Assembly: GCF_030296615.1 (NCBI RefSeq)
Contig: NZ_AP027732.1
Coordinates: forward strand, 558,001-622,000
Source: Frondihabitans sucicola
GTDB lineage: Bacteria; Actinomycetota; Actinomycetes; Actinomycetales; Microbacteriaceae
DNA: 64,000 bases
Direction of reading: 5' to 3'
Notes under the pieces: model-generated
Told to the model about the DNA's origin: nothing
The model's input: only the letters and a program-made list of their open reading frames with translations
Databases searched by the model: none
Part shown: one piece after another, positions 26,858 through 35,485 of the stretch
Position numbering within the stretch: position 1 is the stretch's first letter
How the letters are laid out: the number at the start of each line of letters is the position of its first letter
Made by a program: the position numbers and the translations under genes

Positions 26858-28108
26858 GTGCTCGTCCCCGACCCCTCGATGACCCGTGTCGCGTTCGTCG
26901 ACCCGGTCAGGTCTCCGTCGAGGCTCCTGACGGCCGCACAGAGGCTCCCCGCCTGGGGCGCCGTGCTCGTCGTCTACGCCCTCTCGCGCGTCTTTTCGAC
27001 CGTGCTCCTCTTCGTGATGTACAGGATCGCGGCGACGCACCCGACCCAGTACGCCGACAAGTACGTCGATGCCGGCGCGACCAAGGGCTTCTTCGGCTTC
27101 CTCAACGTGTGGGACGCCCGGTTCTACACGTCCATCGCCGAACACGGCTACCCCCACGTGCTCCCCGTGTCGGCGAGCGGCGCGGTGCAGCCGAACGCGT
27201 GGGCGTTCCTCCCCGTGTTCCCGTGGTGCGTGCGCATCCTGGCCCAGATCACCGGCTGGGACACCGGGGCGGTCGCGGCCGGGGTCGCCACGATCTTCGG
27301 CGCTCTCGCGGCGCTCGCCCTGCACCGCTTCCTCTCTCTCCGCGTCGACGCTCTCGGAGCGCTCTGGGGCACGACCTTCTTCTGCTTCGGCGCGATGGGC
27401 TTCGTGCTCGAGGTCGGCTACGCCGAGAGCATGTTCCTGTTCTTCCTGTTCGCGGGCCTGCTCGCGCTGATGCAACGTCGTTACGTGACGCTGATGTGGT
27501 GCGGCGTCCTCGCCTCGTTCGTGCGGCCGGGGGCGCTCGTCCTGGCTCTCACGCTGCTCATCGTCGTCGTGCACCGGTTCTGGAAGCACCGCGACGAGTT
27601 CCCGCGGGCCGAACGCGCAGCAGCCGTCGTCGCGGGGCTGGCGATCGGTGCGGCGGGCCTCGCGTGGCCGCTCGTCGCCGCAGCCATCACGGGCGAGAGC
27701 GGTGCCTACCTCAAGACCGAGATGTCGTGGTGGAAGGGCGTCATCGGCTACACGCCGTCGCACTTCGTACCGCTGTCGCCGTGGTTCCTGATGGCCGTGC
27801 GCTACCTCGGGATCGCCGGCATCATCGTCGTCCTGGGCGTTCCCGCGCTCTACATCTGGGGCATGCGCAAGCCGTCGCTCCGGCGACTCGGCTTCGACAT
27901 CCGCGCCTTCCTGACGTCGTATTCGCTCTACCTGTTCGCGGTGTTCCTGCCACAGCAGAGCCTTCCGCGGCTCATCATGCCGCTGGCTCCCCTGATCGCC
28001 GTCGACAGCATCACGCACCAGCGGGCGATCCGACGCCTCGTCCTGGCGTCGGGCATGGCGCTGCAGGTGACCTGCGTGGTCATCATGTGGCTGCTCGGCC
28101 CGCCGTGA
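26858..28108 (+). CDS. GT-C mannosyltransferase-like integral membrane protein
   Basis: This 416-residue protein has about nine transmembrane helices. After the first helix comes an extracytoplasmic loop with the acidic motif WDARFYTSIAEHGYP, where the D-x-x-F/Y pattern is typical of PIG-V/GPI-mannosyltransferase-like GT-C enzymes. The next segment, NAWAFLPVFPWCVRIL, is also family-like. It probably transfers mannose from polyprenyl-phosphate-mannose to a cell-envelope acceptor. TAGAAT lies 5 bases before GTG 26858, consistent with a leaderless start; ATG 26879 is an alternative. Confidence 0.75.
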   Translation: MLVPDPSMTRVAFVDPVRSPSRLLTAAQRLPAWGAVLVVYALSRVFSTVLLFVMYRIAATHPTQYADKYVDAGATKGFFGFLNVWDARFYTSIAEHGYPHVLPVSASGAVQPNAWAFLPVFPWCVRILAQITGWDTGAVAAGVATIFGALAALALHRFLSLRVDALGALWGTTFFCFGAMGFVLEVGYAESMFLFFLFAGLLALMQRRYVTLMWCGVLASFVRPGALVLALTLLIVVVHRFWKHRDEFPRAERAAAVVAGLAIGAAGLAWPLVAAAITGESGAYLKTEMSWWKGVIGYTPSHFVPLSPWFLMAVRYLGIAGIIVVLGVPALYIWGMRKPSLRRLGFDIRAFLTSYSLYLFAVFLPQQSLPRLIMPLAPLIAVDSITHQRAIRRLVLASGMALQVTCVVIMWLLGPP

Positions 28109-28203
28109 CCCACCCTCGGACGGAGACGACCTCGGTCTCGGGTCGCACGAGTCGCGCCCTGCGGCGGACGCGCGGACGGTCGGCCCGCTCGTAGCGTCGA
28201 GCC

Positions 28204-28887
28204 ATGACCACGACGACCGGCGACGCCACCCGCACCCGGGACAGCGTGCGCGTGATCGCGACCCGCTGGCTCACCCCGGTCATCGCGGCGGCGGCAGCGC
28301 TGGCGGTCTGGGAACTCGGCAGAACGGGCGGCAGCAGCCAGGTGGTCATCGGCCGCTTCGGGGCTCAGTGGCTCTCGCTCGCGGCCGGCGGAGTCGCCCT
28401 GCTGGCGGGAACCCACGCGGTCATCGCCTGGACCTACCGCTGGACCAGGCGCGCGCGCGGCCACGGCGGCGCGGCGGGCATCGCGGCGGTAGCCGTACGG
28501 GGAGTCGTCACCCTGGTGTCCTGCTCGATCTGGCTCCTCGGCATGGCCGCTCTCGGATTCGCCACGCTGTTCGGCTATCCGTCGGCCTTCGTGACCGTCG
28601 GCTCCGTGTCGGGCCACGCGATCGTCGTCGAGGCGAACAGCTCCCTGGCCGGCCTCGCGGTGTCGGCCGGAGTGCGCGACGGACTCCTCGTGACCTTCCC
28701 TCGAAGCGGCGAGTCGACCTGGTCGCAGGACGGCCAGGCGTCCGGGTTCCGACCGGTGGACCCCGCCAACTACCGACTCGAGGTGCGCGGCGACACCGCC
28801 ATCGTCCACTTCCGCGTGACGCCGAGCACGCCGCTCGACCACAGTGTGAGCCTGCCGCTGTCGGCGATCACCCGTGCGGAGCGGTGA
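28204..28887 (+). CDS. Uncharacterised membrane protein
   Basis: This 227-residue protein has three hydrophobic segments (around residues 22-38, 55-75, 98-130) and a C-terminal extracytoplasmic domain of about 90 residues rich in beta-prone sequence. No family is recognised. ATG 28204 lies 6 bases after TAGCGT, so it is probably leaderless. It follows the mannosyltransferase on the same strand after 95 bp. Confidence 0.7.
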   Translation: MTTTTGDATRTRDSVRVIATRWLTPVIAAAAALAVWELGRTGGSSQVVIGRFGAQWLSLAAGGVALLAGTHAVIAWTYRWTRRARGHGGAAGIAAVAVRGVVTLVSCSIWLLGMAALGFATLFGYPSAFVTVGSVSGHAIVVEANSSLAGLAVSAGVRDGLLVTFPRSGESTWSQDGQASGFRPVDPANYRLEVRGDTAIVHFRVTPSTPLDHSVSLPLSAITRAER

Positions 28888-28923
28888 CGCGCGCGCTGCC
28901 TTCCCCTCCCCACCGGCCCGCTC

Positions 28924-28987
28924 CTCCCCGCCGGCCGGTTTCTCCCCGCCGGCCGGTTCCTCGCCGCCGGCACGCTCCTCCCCGCCG
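28924..28987. repeat. 18-bp tandem repeat abutting IR element copy 3
   Basis: The units CTCCCCGCCGGCCGGTTT (28924-28941), CTCCCCGCCGGCCGGTTC (28942-28959) and CTCGCCGCCGGCACGCTC (28960-28977), plus a partial fourth, run straight into the left arm of the element at 28988. With the element this fills most of the 324-bp gap 28888-29211. Confidence 0.85.
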
Positions 28988-29066
28988 GAAATCGAAGGGG
29001 ATTCTCGGCCGCACCCGTCGCGATCCGCACGAGTCCTCGGGCGGGCGGAGGATCCCCTTCGATTTC
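28988..29066. repeat. 79-bp intergenic inverted-repeat element, copy 3
   Basis: Arms GAAATCGAAGGGGA (28988-29001) and TCCCCTTCGATTTC (29053-29066) have a 51-bp middle with GATCCGCACGAGT at the centre. It lies between two genes on the same strand. The remaining gap to 29211 shows no gene. Confidence 0.9.
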
Positions 29067-29211
29067 GGGCGGCGGGGGGCAGGGCGGGGGCAGGGCGACG
29101 GGAGTTCTGAGCGAACACCGGGGGACGTTGCGGGCGCGCGGGGAGGCGTGGTGCACTAGGTGGGCGTGCAAAGCGGGACGCTGACCTGACCTCCTTGCCG
29201 ATCGGGGCCCG

Positions 29212-30237
29212 ATGACCCAGCGACAGAACCGCGCGACACCCTGGCGCCCGGTGCGCCTGGCCGGGGCGATCGCGATCCTGCTCGCCACGGCTCTCGCGGT
29301 GACCGCCTGCACGTCCGGCTCACCCGAGGTGAAGAAGACTCCGGCCACCGTGCAGAACGAGTCGGCCGCGAAGGTCTACGGCGGCGGCCTCTACGTGCAG
29401 CCCGACAGCCTCGCGGCCAGAGCCGCCGACACGTTGCGGGCCGACGGCAGGTCGGACGCCGCCGATGCCGCGTCGGAGATCGCCAAGACTCCCGTGGCGA
29501 TCTGGCTCGGCGACCAGTACAGCGTGTCGGAGGTGCGGAAAGTCGTCGCCGAGAACGTCCGGGCCGCCGAGAAGAAGGGCGTGACCCCGGTCTTCGTGCT
29601 CTACGCGATCCCGCATCGCGACTGCGGCGACTACTCGGCAGGCGGCTGGACGGCCGCGAAGTATCCGATCTGGACGCAGGCCGTCGCCAGCGCCCTGAAG
29701 GGCCACCGCGCTGCGGTCATGGTCGAGCCCGACTCCCTCGCGATGCTGAGCAACTGCCCCGACGAGGCCGACACCCGGATCCCCCTCGTCAAGGAGGCCG
29801 TCGAGCAGCTGGCTGCCGCCAAAGTCCCGGCGTACCTCGACGCGGGAAACTCACACTGGGTGAGTCCGTCCGTGATCGCAGAACGCCTGAAGAAGGCGGG
29901 GATCAGCGACGCCCGCGGTTTCTTCACCAACGTCGCCAGCTTCTACCCGGTCGACGACGAGCGCGACTTCGCATCGAAGGTCTCGAGGCTGACCGGCGAC
30001 GCGCACTACGTCATCGACGTGTCGCGCAACGGGCAGGGCTGGAAGGGCACGTGGTGCAATCCCCGGGGCACCGGCCTCGGTCAGGATCCCCGCGTCGCGT
30101 CCGGTTCGTCCGAGCTCGACGCCCTCCTGTGGATCAAGACGCCGGGTGTCAGCGACGGCACCTGCAACGGGGGCCCGGCGGCGGGAGTGTGGTTCTCGTC
30201 CTATGCCGAGCAGCTGGTCGAGAATCGTCGGCAGTAG
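29212..30237 (+). CDS. Glycoside hydrolase family 6 lipoprotein (cellulase/cellobiohydrolase type)
   Basis: This 341-residue secreted lipoprotein has lipobox LAVTAC at residues 23-28. A GH6 catalytic domain follows, with VYAIPHRDCGDYSAGG-type sequence (here LYAIPHRDCGDYSAGG), the catalytic-acid region VMVEPDSLAMLSNC, AYLDAGNSHWVS, and VIDVSRNGQGWKGTWCNPRG. The family hydrolyses beta-1,4-glucans by inversion. There is no carbohydrate-binding module, and membrane anchoring suggests use on short or soluble glucans near the cell. Four cysteines could form the two family disulfides. Confidence 0.93.
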   Translation: MTQRQNRATPWRPVRLAGAIAILLATALAVTACTSGSPEVKKTPATVQNESAAKVYGGGLYVQPDSLAARAADTLRADGRSDAADAASEIAKTPVAIWLGDQYSVSEVRKVVAENVRAAEKKGVTPVFVLYAIPHRDCGDYSAGGWTAAKYPIWTQAVASALKGHRAAVMVEPDSLAMLSNCPDEADTRIPLVKEAVEQLAAAKVPAYLDAGNSHWVSPSVIAERLKKAGISDARGFFTNVASFYPVDDERDFASKVSRLTGDAHYVIDVSRNGQGWKGTWCNPRGTGLGQDPRVASGSSELDALLWIKTPGVSDGTCNGGPAAGVWFSSYAEQLVENRRQ

Positions 30238-30261
30238 CCGTCGGCGGTCGCCTGCCCCGTG

Positions 30262-30314
30262 GTCGTGCGCAACTCGCCGCTCACTTTCGTCGGCGGCCCT
30301 CAGGTGCGCACGAC
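30262..30314. repeat. Inverted repeat between convergent genes
   Basis: GTCGTGCGCA (30262-30271) and TGCGCACGAC (30305-30314) are perfect complements around 33 bp. It lies between the convergent ends of the GH6 and photolyase genes and may act as a bidirectional terminator. Confidence 0.6.
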
Positions 30315-30358
30315 GAACGGCGGGGCTGCCAGGGGGCGGGAGGGCGAAGCGGGAGCGG

Positions 30359-31837
30359 CTAGAGGCTCTCGCGGCGGCGCTCCTGAGCGACCACGGCCTC
30401 GCGGTCGGACAACCCGCGCAGGCCGGACAGCGGCTGCGCCATGCGCTGATTGGACCGCAGGATCGGCTCGGTGCGGTCGAGGAACGCCCAGTATCCGGCC
30501 GTGTAGGGGCAGGCGTCCGGGCCCAGCCGTTTGCTCGGTGAGAACCGGCATCCTGCGCAGAAGTCCGTCATCCGGTTGATGTACGCGCCGCCCGAGGCGT
30601 AGGGCTTCGTCGCGACGATGCCGCCGTCGGCGTGCTGCGACATGCCGACGACGTTGGCCGGCATGACCCACGGGGTGCCGTCGACGAACATGCCGACGAA
30701 CCAGTCGTTCAGGGCGCGCGGGTCGTAGCCGCGCTGGAGCGCCCAGTTGCCGATGACCATCAACCGCTGGATGTGGTGCGCCCAGCCGTGCTCGCGAACG
30801 CCGGCGATCGCGTGGTGGAGGCAGTTCGCCTCGATCTCGTCGGGGCTCAGGGTGAGAAACGCCGCCGGCAGTGGCTCGTGGGCACCGAGCGCGTTGTTCG
30901 AGGTCGAGTAGTCCTCGCCGAGGTACCAGTAGAGGTGCCAGACGTAGTCGCGCCAGCCGGCGACCTGCCGGACGAATCCCTCGACGCTCGCGAGAGGCGC
31001 GGCGCCCCGCTCGTACTCGGCGGCGACGCGCTCGACGACGGCGCGGGGGTCGAGCAGCCCGAGATTGAGGGGCGCGCTCAGAAGGGAGTGGGCCATGGTC
31101 CAGTCGCCGGTGAGCGTGGCGTCCTCGAACGGCCCGAAGTCGCCCAGCCTCACCTCGAGGAAGTCGTCGAGAGCCCGGTTCGCCTCCGCTTCCGTCGCAG
31201 CGAAGCGGCGCGGACCGTCGTCGCCGACCAGGGTCACGCTCCCGTCGGCCTGCCACCGGTCGAGGTCGCGGCGCACCTCGTCGTCGATGTCGTCCTCGGT
31301 CGGCCACCACGGGTCGGGCAGGCCCAGCGACACGGCGCCCTTGGGCGGGGAGGCGCGGTTGTCGTGGTCGTAGTTCCATCGGCCGCCCGCCGGCTGGGCG
31401 CCTTCCATGAGCAGCCCGGTGCGCTCGCGGACCTGACGGTAGAAGTCCTCCAGGAGAAGGCGCTTGCCCTGCCGCGCATCGGCCCAGGCGCGGAAGTCGT
31501 CCTCGCTGGTCACGAAGCCGCGGGAGGGCAGGATCCTGCACCCTCGCCTTCGGACTTCGCGTCTCGCACCGTAGGAGGTCGGGTCGATGACCTCGAGGTC
31601 GCCGTCGCCCGATCGTCGGGCCAGCGCCTCGGCGAACGTGTCGGCCCGGAGGTACTCGCAGCGCTCGCCGAGCTCCCGCGCGCGGTGGCGGAGGGCCGAG
31701 AGGAGCAGGTGGGCCTTCGCGCGATGCATCGGAGCCCTGGCGAAGACGGACTTCGCTTCGATGAGCAGGATCGGGCCGCCGTCGTCGAACAGCGAGCCGA
31801 GCTGACCGGCGAACAGCCACCTCGTCGCCTTCGTCAT
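30359..31837 (-). CDS. phrB: FeS bacterial cryptochrome/(6-4)-type photolyase (PhrB family)
   Basis: This 492-residue flavoprotein belongs to the photolyase-related FeS-BCP group. It carries an N-terminal antenna domain (WLFAGQLGSLF) and a C-terminal FAD domain. Four cysteines are placed as in PhrB for a [4Fe-4S] cluster: one in ANCLHHAIAG, two in DFCAGCRFSP, and one in GPDACPYTAGYWAFL. WGHHIQRLMV-type sequence (here WAHHIQRLMVIGNWAL) marks the FAD site. The expected function is light-driven repair of (6-4) photoproducts. ATG 31837 gives the full family length. Confidence 0.93.
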   Translation of the reverse strand: MTKATRWLFAGQLGSLFDDGGPILLIEAKSVFARAPMHRAKAHLLLSALRHRARELGERCEYLRADTFAEALARRSGDGDLEVIDPTSYGARREVRRRGCRILPSRGFVTSEDDFRAWADARQGKRLLLEDFYRQVRERTGLLMEGAQPAGGRWNYDHDNRASPPKGAVSLGLPDPWWPTEDDIDDEVRRDLDRWQADGSVTLVGDDGPRRFAATEAEANRALDDFLEVRLGDFGPFEDATLTGDWTMAHSLLSAPLNLGLLDPRAVVERVAAEYERGAAPLASVEGFVRQVAGWRDYVWHLYWYLGEDYSTSNNALGAHEPLPAAFLTLSPDEIEANCLHHAIAGVREHGWAHHIQRLMVIGNWALQRGYDPRALNDWFVGMFVDGTPWVMPANVVGMSQHADGGIVATKPYASGGAYINRMTDFCAGCRFSPSKRLGPDACPYTAGYWAFLDRTEPILRSNQRMAQPLSGLRGLSDREAVVAQERRRESL

Positions 31838-31874
31838 GCCCTGCACGGTACGCGCCTGTCGATAGGCTGGGTGA

Positions 31875-32249
31875 GTGATAGCCGCTGCCGTGACCCTGTT
31901 CGCCGTCGCCGTCGTGGTCGTCGGGACGACGGTCTTCGCGGCCGGCGGTGTGATCAAGCTGAACCACGCCGTCGGCATCCGCGTGCACTACTACCTCGCG
32001 TCGCAGGAGGCTTGGGAGGCCGGGCACGCCGCCGCTCTCCTGCCGGTGACCATCGGAGGGCTGATCGCCGTGGCCGGCGGGATCGTCGGGCTGCTCCGGC
32101 CGGATTCCGTCGGGATCGTGATCGTCGCGTTCCTTCTGCTGTTCGCCCTCATGGCCTGGGGCATCCTGCGCGGAGACCGGGCGGCCCTCGACGCTTTCGC
32201 GGAGGCTTCCGAGGCTTCCGATGCTTCTGGCGCGTCCGGTACCGAGTAG
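31875..32249 (+). CDS. SdpI-family membrane protein (copy A)
   Basis: This 124-residue protein has three hydrophobic helices. The SdpI signature region is HAVGIRVHYYLASQEAWEAGHAAA, where the family has N/R..G.R and W..gh motifs. SdpI proteins confer immunity to secreted toxins in Bacillus; in actinobacteria their roles are undefined. GTG 31875 is 6 bases after TAGGCT, so it is probably leaderless. Its stop abuts, with no gap, the stop of a convergent paralogue. Confidence 0.8.
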   Translation: MIAAAVTLFAVAVVVVGTTVFAAGGVIKLNHAVGIRVHYYLASQEAWEAGHAAALLPVTIGGLIAVAGGIVGLLRPDSVGIVIVAFLLLFALMAWGILRGDRAALDAFAEASEASDASGASGTE

Positions 32250-32608
32250 CTAGGCGCTCGAGTCGGCGTCGGCCGCCAGCGCGTCGAGCGCTGCGCGGGT
32301 GCCGCGCACGGTTCCCCACCCGATGCAGGCGAACAGGATCACGCAGCCTCCGATGATGCAGGCCGCCTGGCTCCCCGAGTCGGTGACGACGAGCACGGTG
32401 ACCCCGGCCCCGGCCAGGGCCGCGGCACCCACCACGGTCGGTAGCAGTGCGGCGCGATGCCCCGCTTGCCAGGCCGCCTCGCCGGCGAGGAAAAACCGAA
32501 CCGGTAACCGGCGAGCAGGTTGATCGGGAGACGGCCGGCAGCCGCCAACCAGGTCGTCACAACGATGACGGTGGCTGCCAGTACGGTCACGGCGGAGGCG
32601 ACGATCAT
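32250..32608 (-). CDS. SdpI-family membrane protein (copy B, frameshifted)
   Basis: This is a paralogue of the convergent neighbour, with the same pattern (LLAGYRFGFFLAGEAAWQAGHRAAL). It needs one base restored in the A/T run 32491-32495 to join MIVASAVTVLAATVIVV to the C-terminal helices, giving 119 residues. The two proteins share helix order and the W-x-x-GH motif but differ in detail, so this is an old tail-to-tail duplication rather than a recent copy. Confidence 0.75.
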
Positions 32609-32675
32609 GAGAAGTCAGTATATGACATGTGAAAAGAATCGACATCGATCGGCGCTCGTGGCCTTGTGTCTGCGA

Positions 32676-32695
32676 ACTACTTGTGCGAGAGTAGT
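32676..32695. promoter_or_regulatory. Dyad operator for the PadR-type regulator
   Basis: ACTACT-N8-AGTAGT is a perfect dyad ending three bases before the padR-like ATG at 32699. Its spacing resembles known PadR operators (TACT...AGTA). It probably mediates autoregulation and control of the downstream MFS gene. Confidence 0.6.
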
Positions 32696-32698
32696 CGC

Positions 32699-33277
32699 AT
32701 GTCTTCCATCCGGCTGTTCATTCTCGACGCGTTCGCGCGCTACGGCGAGATGCACGGTCACCAGTTGCGCCTCCAGGCGGAGCAGGAGCGCGTTCAGCTC
32801 TGGACCGACATCAGCGTCGGCGCCCTGTACGGCGCCATCAAGCGTCTGACCGCCGACGGACTCCTCGCCGAGGTGCGGGTCGAACGCGACGGCAACTTCC
32901 CCGAGCGCCAGATCTACGCCATCACCGAGAAGGGGCGGGAGTCGCTCCGCGAGCTCCACCAGGCGACCCTGACGGCCGTCTCGCGGCACCCCGATCCGTT
33001 CGACCTCGCCTTCGCGCGACTCGACCGCGACCGTCTCGACGATCTGCCGCGTACGATCCAGGAGCGCCTCGACGCACTCGAGCACCTCCTGGTCGAGACC
33101 GTCGACAACAACAACAGGGCCCGCCCGTGGCTCTCGATGGGCGAGGAGCTCGTGATCACGCACGGTGAGCACCGGCTCCGCTCGGAGATCGACTGGCTGC
33201 GCTCGCTGCAAAGCAAACTCCCCGACATCATCGCCGACGAGCGCGCCAGGGTCATCCCCGACCGCGCCACCCCCTGA
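32699..33277 (+). CDS. PadR-family transcriptional regulator
   Basis: This 192-residue regulator has an N-terminal winged helix (SSIRLFILDAFARYGEMHGHQL, VGALYGAIKRLTADGLL) and a C-terminal coiled dimerisation region (LRSEIDWLRSLQSKLPDI), the subfamily-2 layout. ATG 32699 is preferred over the in-frame start at 32666 because homology begins there. It lies 58 bp before an MFS efflux gene on the same strand. It very likely represses this pump until a drug or phenolic ligand binds. Confidence 0.9.
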   Translation: MSSIRLFILDAFARYGEMHGHQLRLQAEQERVQLWTDISVGALYGAIKRLTADGLLAEVRVERDGNFPERQIYAITEKGRESLRELHQATLTAVSRHPDPFDLAFARLDRDRLDDLPRTIQERLDALEHLLVETVDNNNRARPWLSMGEELVITHGEHRLRSEIDWLRSLQSKLPDIIADERARVIPDRATP

Positions 33278-33335
33278 ACCCCTTACCCTCCTTCCGCATC
33301 ACGTCGCATCCTGCGATACGAAAGGCTTCACCACC

Positions 33336-35300
33336 ATGACCGACGCAACCGCCCTGGCCGGCAAGCCCCAGGCACCCGCGATCTCCAAGACCGCGTGGCG
33401 GGCCCTGGCCGTCCTCCTCGCGGGCATGTTCATCGCCCTCCTCGACACGACCATCGTCAACGTCGCCCTCCCGACCATTCGAACCTCCCTCGACGCCTCC
33501 GAGTCGACCATCTCCTGGATCATCTCCGGCTACGCCCTCGCCTTCGGGCTCACCCTCATCCCGGCCGGCCGCATCGGCGACCGCATCGGGCACAAATGGG
33601 TGTTCTTCTCCGGCATCGCGCTCTTCACCGCGGCCTCGTTCGCCTGCGGTATCGCGCAGTCCGACACGCAGCTCGTCGTGTTCCGCGTGATCCAGGGTCT
33701 CGCCGGCGGTATGTACGTGCCCGCCGTGACGGCCTTCATCCAGCTGCTGTTCCCGCCGCAGTCGCGCGGCAAGGCCTTCGCCATCATGGGCAGCGTCATC
33801 GGCGTCTCCTCGGCGCTCGGCCCGATCATCGGCGGTCTTCTCATCCAGGCGTTCGGCGACACCGACGGGTGGCGGACCGTCTTCTACGTGAACCTGCCGA
33901 TCGGCGCGGCCACTCTGATCGCCGCGGCGATCCTGCTGCCGAAACGCGACAAGTCGGCGCCCCGTCCTCCCGCGGGCCTCGACTGGTTCGGCGTCTTCCT
34001 GGTCTGCGCCGCGCTCGTCGCCATCCTGGTGCCGCTCATCCAGGGGCAGCAAGACGGATGGCCGCTCTGGACCTACCTGACCATGGCAGCCGGCGTGATC
34101 CTGCTCGCGGTCTTCGGCGCCTGGGAGGTGCGAGTCACGAAGCGCGGCAAGAACGCGCTCGTGCCGCCGTCGCTGTTCAGGCACCCGCAGTTCACCGGCG
34201 GTGTCATCTTGGCGCTCGTCTACTTCGCCGCGTTCACCAGCATCTTCTTCACGATCTCGCTCCTCTGGCAGACCGGCCTCAAGCACAGCGCCCTCGCCTC
34301 GGGCGCGGTCACGATTCCGTTCGCGGTCGGCTCGATCATCGGCTCCTCCCAGAGCAACCGGCTCTCGTCGCGCCTCGGCCGCACGGTGCTGATCATCGGC
34401 ACCGCGCTGCTCTCGATCGGTCTGATCTGGGTCTGGCTCCTTCTCGAGAACGTCTCCGGCACCGATCTGACGAGCTGGATGCTCCTGGCTCCGCTCTTCA
34501 TCGCCGGCCTCGGCAACGGTCTCTTCATCGCACCGAACGCGCAGTTCATCGTCGCGACCGTCGATCGTCGTGACGCAGGATCCGGGTCGGCCGTGATCGC
34601 CGCGATCCAGCGGGTCGGCAGCGCGGTCGGCATCGCCGTCATCGGTTCGGTGCTGTTCGGCACCCTGGTGATCCCCAAGGCGGGTCGACCGACCTCGAAC
34701 ACGCCCGCCGCGATCGCCGCCGTCAAGCAGGACTTCGCCGACAGCTTCGCCACGAACTTCACCTCGGCCTCCGCCCACGCGATGCTCGTCAGCGTGATCT
34801 TCGCGATCGTGGCGTTCGGGCTCGTGTTCGCGCTGCCGAAGCGCGTGGGAGCCCCAGGTGGTGGGCACGGCGGTGGTGCGCCGGCTGGTGCTGGCGCTCC
34901 TGCCGGTGCTGGTGCCTCTGCCGGTGCTGGTGCCTCTGCCGGTGCTGGTGCCTCCGCCGACGCGGCGGCGGGTGCGCCCGCGGGTGCCGGTGAAGGCGCT
35001 CCGGCCGGTGCCCCCGCGGGTGCCGGAGGTGCTGTCTCGGCCGACGCCGGTGCTCCGGCGGATGCTGGCGTGCCCGTGGCAGTCGGCGCCCCCGCCGCGC
35101 AGGGCAGCTCGAGCACCTCAGCCGCCCCTGTCGATGGCGGAGCCGCGGCCCCGGTCCACGGTGCCCACGCCGCCGATCCTGCTCACCCGGCGGAGCCCGT
35201 CCACGCGGGCCACGGCCACCACGTCGCCGAGCCGGAGCACTCAGGGCACGGTGCCCATGCCGCCGACGTCGAGCCGGACGCGGGCGAGCCGCGCGCCTGA
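33336..35300 (+). CDS. DHA2-family (14-TMS) MFS drug exporter with Ala/Gly/Pro- and His-rich tail
   Basis: This 654-residue protein has a core of about 500 residues that is a 14-helix DHA2 exporter, with LDTTIVNVALPTI (motif D1), GRIGDRIGHK (motif A) and GLGNGLFIAPN. The last ~150 residues are unusual. They begin with repeats of about six residues (PAGAGA, SAGAGA), then a His-rich end with HGHHVAEPEHSGHGAHAAD. The repeats are encoded by near-identical 18-bp DNA units around 34887-34965. The tail would be cytoplasmic and might bind metal; this is inference. It forms an operon with the PadR regulator. Confidence 0.9.
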   Translation: MTDATALAGKPQAPAISKTAWRALAVLLAGMFIALLDTTIVNVALPTIRTSLDASESTISWIISGYALAFGLTLIPAGRIGDRIGHKWVFFSGIALFTAASFACGIAQSDTQLVVFRVIQGLAGGMYVPAVTAFIQLLFPPQSRGKAFAIMGSVIGVSSALGPIIGGLLIQAFGDTDGWRTVFYVNLPIGAATLIAAAILLPKRDKSAPRPPAGLDWFGVFLVCAALVAILVPLIQGQQDGWPLWTYLTMAAGVILLAVFGAWEVRVTKRGKNALVPPSLFRHPQFTGGVILALVYFAAFTSIFFTISLLWQTGLKHSALASGAVTIPFAVGSIIGSSQSNRLSSRLGRTVLIIGTALLSIGLIWVWLLLENVSGTDLTSWMLLAPLFIAGLGNGLFIAPNAQFIVATVDRRDAGSGSAVIAAIQRVGSAVGIAVIGSVLFGTLVIPKAGRPTSNTPAAIAAVKQDFADSFATNFTSASAHAMLVSVIFAIVAFGLVFALPKRVGAPGGGHGGGAPAGAGAPAGAGASAGAGASAGAGASADAAAGAPAGAGEGAPAGAPAGAGGAVSADAGAPADAGVPVAVGAPAAQGSSSTSAAPVDGGAAAPVHGAHAADPAHPAEPVHAGHGHHVAEPEHSGHGAHAADVEPDAGEPRA

Positions 35301-35404
35301 CCGGCGCTTCGTCCGTCGCCTCGTGCCCCTCACCGTCCGGTGGGGGCACTTCGCGTTGCCCGCCTGCGGGAGGCGGTTCTCGTCGAATCAGCGGCCGAAC
35401 GGAC

Positions 35405-35442
35405 GAAATCCGCCCTGCGCAGCTGACTGCGGGGCGGATTTC
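35405..35442. terminator. Bidirectional terminator between MFS and NlpC/P60 genes
   Basis: GAAATCCGCCC (35405-35415) pairs with GGGCGGATTTC (35432-35442), and an inner TGCGCAG/CTGCG extends the stem. It is followed by TTTCC. The neighbouring genes converge on it. Confidence 0.75.
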
Positions 35443-35485
35443 TTTCCGTGTCGCGACGGCCAGGGCCGACGCCGGGAGGTGCGGG

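Noticed and set aside
34887..34965. 18-bp repeats as a regulatory array
   Set aside because: They lie in frame inside the MFS gene and encode Ala/Gly/Pro repeats, so they are coding microsatellites.
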